Assembly: GCA_905221615.1 (NCBI GenBank)
Contig: CAJNDT010002902.1
Coordinates: forward strand, 372,001 to 436,000
DNA from: Symbiodinium sp. CCMP2592
Taxonomy: Eukaryota > Sar > Dinophyceae > Suessiales > Symbiodiniaceae
Reading direction: 5' to 3'
DNA length: 64,000 nucleotides
The first letter of the stretch is position 1; every line of letters begins with the position of its first letter. The notes beneath the pieces are model-generated. The model was not told the DNA's origin. It did not search any database and was given only the letters and a program-made list of their open reading frames with translations. Positions 22,682 to 31,658 of the stretch are shown here, in pieces. A program made the translations under genes and the position numbers.

Positions 22682-24507
22682 CGCAGTTGAAGAGCTGCGA
22701 GTTGTGCAGGGCCTGTGGATCCTGAGAAGAGACCGGCCAGATCCTTTTAAAGATTTCTGTCAGCGAGCTTCAGTTTGCTCAGCTTGCTCGGTCGCAGCCG
22801 ATTAGGACAGCTGCCATGGTTGCCGCTGGCCGTGCCAACAATAGCAGTAGCAGAAGCAGCACGTTTAGTAACTAGCAGAGTAGCAGAGTAGCATTCTCGA
22901 TTCATTTTTGAGTCTAGGAGTCCAGGCCCAGGTTCAAACTTCTAAGGTTAATCGCTCTTAGCCGGGCTTGTGGAGCGATGTGCTGTCAATAGCCGCATCA
23001 AAGGATCATGCTCAGGGGCTGAGCTCAGTATAGGTTTGGGTTTGGAGTTTAAGGGTTTAGGCTATAATGTCCTTTTTCCTTGGTCTTAGGCTCTAGGTAT
23101 GCTGGTTAAAAGATTGTAAGCCTTTACCTTGTCATCCCAGGTTTTGTAGGAGTTGTACAGCTTGTGAGATTTGATTAGAGTGCAGATCGAAAGCTCCAGA
23201 TTCAGCAAATCTTTCTGCTTCAGTCAGCGGCTCAGCGGTGGCCGGTGGTGTCATTCGTCTTCGAACGTAGCGAACTACAATTTTTCAGACTTGAGAAAGG
23301 CTTTCGGCTTGAGGCGACAAAGAGCTTGTTCTGCGTCGTGCTACGAAGCTATTCTTATCATATGTCAGATGTTGCCACCCATGGGGTGTGAAGGCGTGGC
23401 GCAATCATTACGGCCATTTCGGGTCATTATGGGCCATTATGACAATGACCATTTGGCATTGCAGCAACGATAGCTCACATGAACATGTCGGTCCCATCTT
23501 CCCAAACAATGTCGAAACAGTGATTCAGGTGTCCATTGCCTCGAATAAACGCAGGAAGCAAAGCGAGAGAGAGCCAGACAGAACAAGTTTGGTGGACTGA
23601 AGTAGCAAGGGAGGGAGAGAGGCAGAGAGAGAGGGGGTGACGGGCAGGGGGGGGAGCCGGTGCCGTGGTGAGTAAGTCGAGCGAGCGAGTGAGGGAGTTT
23701 TTTCGCGACATTTCCAAAACTGGGACTAGTGATTAGTGACAACGCATGCGCCGAAACAATAGTCGGTGTCGGGCTAATGACAACTGAGAGCGAGTGGCAG
23801 CTAGCTAGTGACTGTGATTAGTGAGTGGCGTAAGTTACACTTCTTTCAGCTCCGGCTGTTGAGGACTTGATGCATGTTGGACCCATGTAGGACATCGGAC
23901 AGCCGGACAGTTTTGATGCGTGTGAATAATTGATTGGTGAGACCTTTTTGCAAATAATTGTATATTACAGTGTATATTTGTATATGAAATTTACACACGG
24001 AGTCATTTATATATTTCTTAATTTTCCGATAGATTGACCGCTTTCGATATGTTACTTGCTAGAATCTGCTAGAACCCAGAAATATGTCAACACATCGGCG
24101 ACCGAATCTCGCAGCACCATCTCCTGATAAGAGTGCTGATATTGCAGGCATTTTTGAGTCTGACGAACAAACCCTTGCATTCATACAGTAGCTCGAGTAA
24201 AGAGTACTTAGTTTAGGCTTACCACATTTACGATTTCAGTTTATTCCTTGCCGATCGTTTTTATGAAGCTATTAATACTCATTAAATAATCGCTTTCTAC
24301 TATAAGGACACATAGTATCCATACACCTTACTTTCACTCTTTATTAAGGAAAGCATATATAAATCGGTTTAAACCTAGCTTTTTGTCACGTTTTTGGTAC
24401 GTTTGTTTTACGTTTTTGGCACCAGGCCATGCACGTTTGTTTCACGTTATAATCACGTTATATTTAAATAGGAGATTATACATCCTCCATGGCAACGCCG
24501 TTTACAA
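22682..24507. other. Non-coding DNA, no gene recognised
   Basis: Mixed AT-rich DNA with a GAGAGAGGG purine-rich tract (23565-23650) and ACGTTTTTGG/CACGTTT words just before LINE-A (24389-24450). Short ORFs near 23.2-23.7 kb are not protein-like. Confidence 0.5.
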
Positions 24508-24838
24508 TTGTAGTGTTTTGGGGCGGGGTAGTTTTGGCAGTTCCCAGTGCTGGTGTCTGGGCGCCCCCGGCCAGCACTGGAGGACATCGAGGGCCGTCCC
24601 TTGGTGTGCGTAGTGGGGGTAGTGCCATTGGAGCTCCAGCCCTGTCGGTGCCTCTGGAGTCTCCTTTATCTGCAACTGACGGTTTTGCTGCTCACATCGT
24701 GCGTTAACTTGGTTGCTCCACCATTGAGACGATCAGTTTTCTGCCAGGTTGACACAGCACTGCAGCTTTTCTGTCAATGCGATTGAATTTTGGAGGGCTT
24801 GCGCTTATTCTGAGCATTTGCATCTCTGGCATTACGTC

Positions 24839-25387
24839 ATGGACCATACACAGACGGGCAGAGAACGAGGCACAGCAGCGGCAGCAGGAGAGACAACGCG
24901 ATCAGGGACTCCAGCACAGAGCCTCGACATTGCATACCTGGTTTACATCGTACAACTTGTGCAGTTCCCACTGTGGGCTTTGGTTGACTCGGGCATCAGT
25001 TGCTACTTCCGTCAACATGAGCATTGCGCAGCAACGAGAACTGAAGTCTTCGATCAAATCCAGAGCGAGGTGCAGGGTCGGGATGCAAGACATGTGCTTG
25101 AAGTTTTCTGTATGCTTCTGGACGGCGAGTATCGAACAGCCTACCTTGAAGAAGTGTATTCCTTGCTACTGCCGGCAATTGATGCCGAAATTGCACAACT
25201 TGAAGCGCGGATGCAGCCAGACCGTCTTGCACAGCTGGAAGGGTACCAACAGTCGGCCGAAACTTCGGGCCCCTTCGAGGTTATCATTGTATCAGATTCA
25301 GATGAAGCGGCCCCCGGGGCCTCTGTTGCAGATGCCGCCTCGGAAGCTGAGTCCGATGCCACGGTGCTTTATTTTGAGGCTGATTAG
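24839..25387 (+). CDS. LINE-A ORF1 protein
   Basis: The frame is open from 24749; the first ATG is at 24839, giving 182 residues. The counterpart in LINE-B (177 residues from its first ATG) aligns over the middle: a hydrophobic stretch, then D.GI..YF.Q, then a helical block with LE.F..LL.G..R..(Y/F).E..Y.LL. This conservation shows it is a real protein rather than a shadow of ORF2, which is open in another frame here. The acidic C-terminus contains EVIIVSDSDE, which fits the SUMO-interacting motif pattern (hydrophobic core followed by Ser/Asp/Glu). Function is unknown; ORF1 proteins of LINEs are commonly RNA-binding chaperones, but no RRM or zinc knuckle was seen. Confidence 0.7.
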   Translation: MDHTQTGRERGTAAAAGETTRSGTPAQSLDIAYLVYIVQLVQFPLWALVDSGISCYFRQHEHCAATRTEVFDQIQSEVQGRDARHVLEVFCMLLDGEYRTAYLEEVYSLLLPAIDAEIAQLEARMQPDRLAQLEGYQQSAETSGPFEVIIVSDSDEAAPGASVADAASEAESDATVLYFEAD

Positions 25388-25502
25388 CATAACTGAACCA
25401 ACATCCTTTGTGCAGCAGCCCCATGTGCAAGCACAACAGTGTGACAGTGTTGCAGCGCGCGTGCGCGCGCTTCCAGACGGACAGCGCTTCAATGCAGTGT
25501 GC

Positions 25503-28500
25503 ATGGCCAGAGACTGGATGTGCGTTCCCTTCGGCAAGCGTAGAGGACTGATCATTGTCATACACACCTGTATTGGTCTTATCAGACTGTTTTGGTTTGC
25601 TTGCATTGGCTTACTCCGGTTGTGTCATTGGAAATCAGAGATGCGCTATCAGCCCAGGCACGCAGCCATGCACTACCCGAATCACCCTCCTGATGCCAAC
25701 ACCCCACACCCAGATGCCAACAGCAGGAGTCGCCTCGGTCCCAAATCCGAGGATAGCAGAAGACGCAGGCCTCACTTCGGTTTTGCAGCGCACACATGGC
25801 TCATGATGATTTGCATCGCGCTGACTTGCGTCACACCTGCTATGAGTGCGAGGGTTGCTGTCGATTCCACTCCGGCAGCTGGAGTCCGAGAACAGCCGGA
25901 TCCAAATAGGCAGTCGCATCAGGCGGCGAAGCCATGTGGGACATCAGACATTAGAACCCAGCCAGTTTTTACTCAAGCCAGGAAACGAGCCTACAAGCGC
26001 GCGATGGTTCGTGCGCAGACCCAGGGAGTCACCAGGTATAGAGGACGCACCCTTAGTTTGCAACAATTGGCCGGCATGCAAGGTCGAGACGAGACAGGGG
26101 CAGCCACTTCACAGACAAGGCGCCGCTCCACACTTGACACGCATGGCTCAGATGTTTGCTTACTTTGTTGGAATGTTGGGGGTCTGTCTAACCCCATTCT
26201 TGATGAACTCCTCATTTGGTTATCCCTCCCCCAGCATCGCAATATCAAGATCATCTTGCTTCAGGAAACTAGGTGGCAGTTTAGCTCTGAATGGGAGAAC
26301 GACAACTGGTTCATCGTGCACTCGGGACACAGTAAACAGAAAGGGTCCGGGGTCATGACGCTTATATCCAAGGACTTGTGCAGTGCAGAGGACATACGAA
26401 CGAGTGAAGTTGTCCCAGGCCGGGTACTTCATACGCGAATCCCGGCTCCGGGAGGTGCCAGCTGCCTTGATGTTATCAATGTGTATCAGCATGCTTGGGA
26501 TCAGCGAGCAGACGCTGCGGAACTTCGGCGCAAACGCGCCAGGATCCTCGACAGGGTCGACACATGTCTTCAGCAGGTTCCGTGGCGCAACGTCTGTGTT
26601 TGTGCCGGTGACTGGAATGTGCAGCTTGCTCCTTCACCCGGGATGGTCGGCAACAGCACGGTGCATGTGGCAGGACAACGCCAATCAGCACCAGACATGG
26701 AGGCACTCACGGACGTTATGATTGCTAGGCACTTGGTAGCCCTCAACACCTGGTCAGGTCCGCGCAGACAGGCGTTCACCTTCGAACACCAGGAGCATCG
26801 CACTCAACTCGACTACATTTTTGCCCGGCGGCACCAGGTTACGAATCGCATGCGACAATGCAAGCCTCTCCAGGCGTTCCCGGTTACTGCTTGGCGGCAG
26901 TCGGGCCTGCATAGGCCATTAGCCGTTGTTCTTGACTATCGGTGGCAGCCTAAAGCCCGCACAACTGCCAGTAGGCGTGTGGACACAGATGCTTTGGCAC
27001 AAGCGGTCCAGTGGCACACGCCCCAGCTGCATGCGTTCCAAGATGCAGTAAGGCAACAATTGCAAACTCAAGTGATCACGAGCACACTGGACCTCCACCA
27101 GGTGCTCTATGAGAACTGTGTGCAATTCTTTCCGGCGGTTCCAGCTAGGCGGGTGTACGCTCACCAAACAGATGAAGTTCAGCAGATTGTGCGTAGCAGG
27201 TGGAGGCACTTGCAATTGGGCAAATTGTACCGGCAACAGGCGGCTACCCACCTTTCCAGTGCATGGCGGGCTTGGTACCACTTTGCTAGATTTCGAGCAT
27301 TGCGCCGTGAAGCGAACCGCAGTTCGAGGCAGGCACGCAAGCAGCGCTTTGAGCATCTCTTGATCGAAGCTGAGAGGTTTGCGTCGCAGAATAACACCCA
27401 TAAGCTGTATGCAATCATTCGACAACTTGCACCCAAACAACCATTTCGCAGGGTGAAGATCTATGGCACCGATGGTGAAATCCTGAGTCGGGTTGATGAA
27501 GCGGATAGACTCCGTGAGCACTTTCAGAACATTTTCCAAGGTGGCCAGGATCAATGGGACCATGAGTTCCATGAATGCACAGCCACTCCATCAGTTGCGG
27601 ATATTGGCTGGGCTCTTGGGCAGATCCCTCTCAGAAAGGCGGTGCCGAAACACTTCGCACCAGGTGCGGCGTGGCGTGCCACCGCAGGTATCCTAGCACC
27701 GTACGTGCATAAGACAGTGCAGTCCATTTGGAATGGAGCCCCCGTTCCTCAGCACTGGAAGGACGGGTGGCTCTTCCTTATGCGCAAACCGCAGAAACCA
27801 GGCCGCAGCCCTGGGGATTTCCGCCCTCTGTGTCTACAAGACCCTTGTGGTAAAGCTGTAATCAAACTGTTAGCCTGCAGCATACGCCACAAGGTGCAGG
27901 AGTACGCATACCGTTGCCCGCAACACGCTTACTTGCCGCAGAGATCAACAGAGGGTGCCCTGTTGAGTGTGTTTGCTAGATGTCGACAAATTAGGCAGCT
28001 CACCCAGCAAGCCGGGAACAGCATCTTTGCGCGCAGAAGTGGGCACACCTCTGCGCCGTACTCAGGAGGTTACATTTTGTCGCTTGACATGTCAATGGCT
28101 TTCGACGCTGTTCCCAGATGTCTTGTGAGAGATTCCTTGCTGGCAGCAGGGGTTGGGGATCACGAAGTACACATAATTATGGAATGGCTCACCGGCTCTA
28201 CATACCACCTTCAGCATGCACACATCAATCTACGCATCGTGACCGCGCGTGGCATCAGGCAAGGATGTACTTTGTCCCCGCTGATCTGGACATGCTTCAC
28301 TTGTTATGTTGCCTACCAACTGGAACCGACCATCCCACTCACTGACCTTCAAATTTACGCCGACGATTTTCTCTTGAGCAAAATTTTTCACACGAAGCAG
28401 CAGTTCCTTGAGGCTTTGCAGATCGTACCCAAATTCCTTTCAAAACTTGCCTCATTCGGGTTGCGAGTGAATGTGAACAAAACTGCCATGCTCATTCGGA

Positions 28501-31500
28501 TGGCACACCCCGAAGGTCGCAGGTTGTTGACACAACACATGCACACTAGCAGCAAGGGCACCTACATCAGTTGGCTGAGTGATAAACCTTTGCATGTGCC
28601 AGTCCGTCGGTCACACGTGTACTTGGGCTGTGTGATCTCCTTGTATGACTTTGAGAGTCTCACGGTACAGCATCGTATCGAATCTGCCAAGACACAGTTC
28701 TCCAGGTTACGCAGTGTGTTAACGTCCTCCCGATGCCTGGGCCTGAGAAGATGCGCTCATATTTGGCGCGCGTGCATTTGGTCGACTTTGGTGTACGGCT
28801 GGACCTGTTGTGGTTGTTCAGGGTACGTCTTGTCGAAGGCGATGGGACTCGTGAACACGCAGCTTCGTGCCATTGCCAAATCGCCGAGGCATATCACGCA
28901 AACCACAAATCAGGAAGTGTACAACCTTCTCAGTCTTCAAGACCCTGTTGTGCTCCTTAAGCAGGCGGTGGACAATCTCCGGCAACGCCTGGGCCTTGCT
29001 ACGGCCACGCCAGACATTATCATGCAAAATCCGGAAATGCTTGCACAGGCCACTTGGGCACGTGAGCAGCTGACTGACGCAGTCACAGGGTGCTGTCGCC
29101 TTGAGCGCATCGTGCCTACTGAAGGGGTTGCCTGCCCTGAGTGTGGTGTTTACTTCGACTGCGAAACTTCCATGCGCAAACATAAATCCCGTAAGCACCC
29201 GGATATCGCGCCCACCCAACCAATTAACATAAGCACCCTGTCCCGCCAAGACTTTTGCATTGATGGAATGCCGATTTGCAGAGGCTGTCACCGGCACTTT
29301 CATCATTTCCAGACCCTTTTGCGGCATGTGGCCAACGATAGATGTCCGGCCCTACGTGCACTTCTGCGTCCAAAAGCCCAGACACTGCACAATGATGGGA
29401 GTGTGCCCACAGCTGGTGCAACAATTGAGCATGATGACAGCAGCGTGCCACCACCGCCACCTTCATCACCACCACCACCGCCATCATCACAGCCATTGCC
29501 TGAACCTGAACCTGTTGCTCAAAGAGGGCAGCTTCTCTGTGACATTGCACATGGGGGCGTTCAGACGCTTCTTGATCGGATACGCAATGTTCCGGACCTT
29601 AGGGGCGAACTCATGTCACGATGCTGTCTTTGTAGGCAATGGTTCTCCGATCCTAGACACATCAAGTATCACTTGCAAAAGTCTCACAAAGCCATCTTTG
29701 ACGATTGCCAAGAGCTTGCTTTGGCTGACTGCCGGGGACTTGTCGGTGCCATCCTTACTCCATGTGAGTTTTGTGAGCAGCCGTTCACGAGGAAGTCCAG
29801 GCATGTTGTTGGCTGCCCGGTCTTGTTTCAGGCTGCCTTTTCTTGCAGAGCATATGACCGAGCTCACCAAGGAGGGTGTTTCATCTCTGTTCGGGGCAGT
29901 GCTACCAGCAGTCAGCATGCTCGAGGACGGAACAGGAGCACAGGGATCTCAAAACAAGAATCCCAGACCACCTGCGACACCCTTGACAGGGCAGGCACAT
30001 ATGGGACCGAAGGACAACAAGAAGCCAGAGAGACCAGCAAAGTTCCAGAAAGGCCAGGGCAAAGGCAAGAACAAATCAAAAAGGCAGCGCGAGACATCAG
30101 AGGCTTCTTCGGAGCGAGCACCAGAACAATCGCTGATCCCGTTGATAGCCAAGCTATGCTTGAGGCACGAGGACTCAATCAACATTCTTCAGGCAGATCG
30201 AGCATACACGATGATCTTCAAGACCACAGGCGGGGAGACCATGCTATCGACAGTCAACGATCTTTCAGTGCGATGGAAGGAACTTCAGGCTGCAGGGAAG
30301 ACCGATTGTCCCAAGCGCATGGCTCTCTTCAAGGGCATCCTCCTAGAACTCCTCACGCGGGCCAAAGCGGTGCTGAGCGTGGAGGAAAAGGTGCAGCTGC
30401 TCATTCAATACAATTGGATTGTCAAGAAGGACGGAAGGGAGCCAGCTTGGATGCCATTGGTCTGGAGTGTGGCTCAGCAGAAGGAGATCGTGTGTCCAAA
30501 TGTGGGACCGCTCCCACACTCCGATGCGGTGAAGGCGCTCGAGACGCTGCTGGCATTGGCCAGCGGGCAGATCGTGCAGCGCTTTCATCCAACGCGGCAG
30601 CTCGCGGAGGAATACACCGGCGAGGTGCTCGAGTTCAAGCTGGAGACCTCGATCAAAGGTTCCGAGGCGATGAAGGTTCACGAGGCTCTGGAGACTCTGT
30701 GCAGCTCCGCGATTTGGATGCTGGTGGGCGCCAGACTCCGACCACAGGGGCTGAAGAGAGATCCACTTGCGCGGAAACTTCAGGAGCTGCTCTCCGGCGG
30801 GTGCTGGCCCTAAAACTGCACAATCATGGCAACCTTTGTTACCAGAATGCCTTCGTGATGACTTGGCTATGGGCCACCTTGCATGCTTACACGCGTGAGG
30901 TCGGGGAACACATCGATGCACGACTAGGTCGATGCTCAGGCCTTGTTCAGGCATTGCTTTCGGGCTCATATGATCGCTTGTCGAGGGTCTTTGCTTGGAG
31001 CGCCGTCTTGCAACAGTGGTCACGACCCCAGCAACAACATGATATAGGCGAGTTTGCCATGCATGCATTGCCTAAGCTGCGGACTGGCATGATGCAAGGC
31101 CTTTGGTTTGCCAGAGTTAGAGCTGGGACCCCAGCAGTCCCAGAGGGCCGTGAAGTGGATCGCGGCCCTTTGCATCTCCCAATCACAATGCCAATTCCAG
31201 AGGATGCATGCACCATACAACAGTGCGTTGAGGCTTGGTGCCAGCAGGATGATGTTCATGCTTTGGGGTTTGCCTCGCCCTTAATCCTTGTGCAGCTCGG
31301 TCGCTTCCGACAGCGGTCACACCGCCATGTGCGCAAATTCAAAGGGATTGTTGAGCTTGATGGGATCATTAGCGTACCGGTTTTTGCCAATGACAATAAT
31401 CTGGACTTGAATCACTGTCAATATCGTGTCATTGCGGGGGCTTTCCACATTGGAAACACCCCAGCCTCAGGTCATTATCGAGGTCTCCTTTGTGAGGCTT

Positions 31501-31658
31501 GTGATGTGCCGGGTCCGGTAAACCCAGGGGTGCCTCTGCGCGCACTCGAGAATGCATTTGAGACCGATGATGGTCGTATCCCACGCAAGCTTGATAGCCC
31601 CGAACATTCGCTTATCCTCAAAAACACGTACCTTGTCTGGTTGCTCAAACAAAGTTGA
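25503..31658 (+). CDS. LINE-A ORF2: endonuclease-RT-zinc finger-USP-like polyprotein
   Basis: The frame is open from 24777, but ORF1 occupies the first part. The ATG at 25503 lies after the ORF1 stop and matches a Met at 33208 in LINE-B, giving 2,051 residues. Order: two hydrophobic segments; APE-type endonuclease (WNVGGL, LLQETRW, GDWNVQL, TQLDYIFAR, GLHRPL; about 26155-26940); reverse transcriptase (LSLDMSMAFD, RQGCTLSPL, YADD at 28356-28367); zinc fingers C..C..H..H at about 29130-29200, 29270-29345, 29620-29690 and 29760-29815; a ~340-residue linker overlapping a +1-frame ORF; then a C-terminal USP-like domain. That domain has Cys box HGNLCYQNAF (Cys codon 30837), His box SGHYRGLL (His codon 31473) and a terminal NTYLVWL. 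It would nick the target, copy the RNA and possibly cleave ubiquitin or process the polyprotein. RNase H is absent. Confidence 0.85.
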   Translation: MARDWMCVPFGKRRGLIIVIHTCIGLIRLFWFACIGLLRLCHWKSEMRYQPRHAAMHYPNHPPDANTPHPDANSRSRLGPKSEDSRRRRPHFGFAAHTWLMMICIALTCVTPAMSARVAVDSTPAAGVREQPDPNRQSHQAAKPCGTSDIRTQPVFTQARKRAYKRAMVRAQTQGVTRYRGRTLSLQQLAGMQGRDETGAATSQTRRRSTLDTHGSDVCLLCWNVGGLSNPILDELLIWLSLPQHRNIKIILLQETRWQFSSEWENDNWFIVHSGHSKQKGSGVMTLISKDLCSAEDIRTSEVVPGRVLHTRIPAPGGASCLDVINVYQHAWDQRADAAELRRKRARILDRVDTCLQQVPWRNVCVCAGDWNVQLAPSPGMVGNSTVHVAGQRQSAPDMEALTDVMIARHLVALNTWSGPRRQAFTFEHQEHRTQLDYIFARRHQVTNRMRQCKPLQAFPVTAWRQSGLHRPLAVVLDYRWQPKARTTASRRVDTDALAQAVQWHTPQLHAFQDAVRQQLQTQVITSTLDLHQVLYENCVQFFPAVPARRVYAHQTDEVQQIVRSRWRHLQLGKLYRQQAATHLSSAWRAWYHFARFRALRREANRSSRQARKQRFEHLLIEAERFASQNNTHKLYAIIRQLAPKQPFRRVKIYGTDGEILSRVDEADRLREHFQNIFQGGQDQWDHEFHECTATPSVADIGWALGQIPLRKAVPKHFAPGAAWRATAGILAPYVHKTVQSIWNGAPVPQHWKDGWLFLMRKPQKPGRSPGDFRPLCLQDPCGKAVIKLLACSIRHKVQEYAYRCPQHAYLPQRSTEGALLSVFARCRQIRQLTQQAGNSIFARRSGHTSAPYSGGYILSLDMSMAFDAVPRCLVRDSLLAAGVGDHEVHIIMEWLTGSTYHLQHAHINLRIVTARGIRQGCTLSPLIWTCFTCYVAYQLEPTIPLTDLQIYADDFLLSKIFHTKQQFLEALQIVPKFLSKLASFGLRVNVNKTAMLIRMAHPEGRRLLTQHMHTSSKGTYISWLSDKPLHVPVRRSHVYLGCVISLYDFESLTVQHRIESAKTQFSRLRSVLTSSRCLGLRRCAHIWRACIWSTLVYGWTCCGCSGYVLSKAMGLVNTQLRAIAKSPRHITQTTNQEVYNLLSLQDPVVLLKQAVDNLRQRLGLATATPDIIMQNPEMLAQATWAREQLTDAVTGCCRLERIVPTEGVACPECGVYFDCETSMRKHKSRKHPDIAPTQPINISTLSRQDFCIDGMPICRGCHRHFHHFQTLLRHVANDRCPALRALLRPKAQTLHNDGSVPTAGATIEHDDSSVPPPPPSSPPPPPSSQPLPEPEPVAQRGQLLCDIAHGGVQTLLDRIRNVPDLRGELMSRCCLCRQWFSDPRHIKYHLQKSHKAIFDDCQELALADCRGLVGAILTPCEFCEQPFTRKSRHVVGCPVLFQAAFSCRAYDRAHQGGCFISVRGSATSSQHARGRNRSTGISKQESQTTCDTLDRAGTYGTEGQQEARETSKVPERPGQRQEQIKKAARDIRGFFGASTRTIADPVDSQAMLEARGLNQHSSGRSSIHDDLQDHRRGDHAIDSQRSFSAMEGTSGCREDRLSQAHGSLQGHPPRTPHAGQSGAERGGKGAAAHSIQLDCQEGRKGASLDAIGLECGSAEGDRVSKCGTAPTLRCGEGARDAAGIGQRADRAALSSNAAARGGIHRRGARVQAGDLDQRFRGDEGSRGSGDSVQLRDLDAGGRQTPTTGAEERSTCAETSGAALRRVLALKLHNHGNLCYQNAFVMTWLWATLHAYTREVGEHIDARLGRCSGLVQALLSGSYDRLSRVFAWSAVLQQWSRPQQQHDIGEFAMHALPKLRTGMMQGLWFARVRAGTPAVPEGREVDRGPLHLPITMPIPEDACTIQQCVEAWCQQDDVHALGFASPLILVQLGRFRQRSHRHVRKFKGIVELDGIISVPVFANDNNLDLNHCQYRVIAGAFHIGNTPASGHYRGLLCEACDVPGPVNPGVPLRALENAFETDDGRIPRKLDSPEHSLILKNTYLVWLLKQS
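29854..30813 (+). CDS. LINE-A overlapping +1-frame ORF (ORF-X)
   Basis: 319 residues in the +1 frame relative to ORF2, filling the linker between the last zinc finger and the USP-like domain. It begins MTELTKEGVSSLFGAVLPAV and has a basic Lys/Gly/Gln-rich segment followed by a globular part (LIPLIAKLCLRHEDSINIL; FHPTR; WMLVGARLRP). LINE-B encodes a 318-residue homologue in the same place and frame. In one 80-residue segment I count about 49 identities by eye, whereas the ORF2 frame over the same DNA is poorly conserved and low complexity. CTTTTCTTGCAG, a splice-acceptor-like string, ends 5 nt before the ATG. The ORF stops 24 nt before the USP Cys codon. Function is unknown; no family was recognised. 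Confidence 0.75.
   Translation: MTELTKEGVSSLFGAVLPAVSMLEDGTGAQGSQNKNPRPPATPLTGQAHMGPKDNKKPERPAKFQKGQGKGKNKSKRQRETSEASSERAPEQSLIPLIAKLCLRHEDSINILQADRAYTMIFKTTGGETMLSTVNDLSVRWKELQAAGKTDCPKRMALFKGILLELLTRAKAVLSVEEKVQLLIQYNWIVKKDGREPAWMPLVWSVAQQKEIVCPNVGPLPHSDAVKALETLLALASGQIVQRFHPTRQLAEEYTGEVLEFKLETSIKGSEAMKVHEALETLCSSAIWMLVGARLRPQGLKRDPLARKLQELLSGGCWP

Noticed and set aside
24480-24508. Spliced-leader relic at the LINE-A 5' edge
   Set aside because: The sequence before the shared 5' block (GGCAACGCCGTTTACAA) does not align with the leader, and no duplication of the 3' flank is present.
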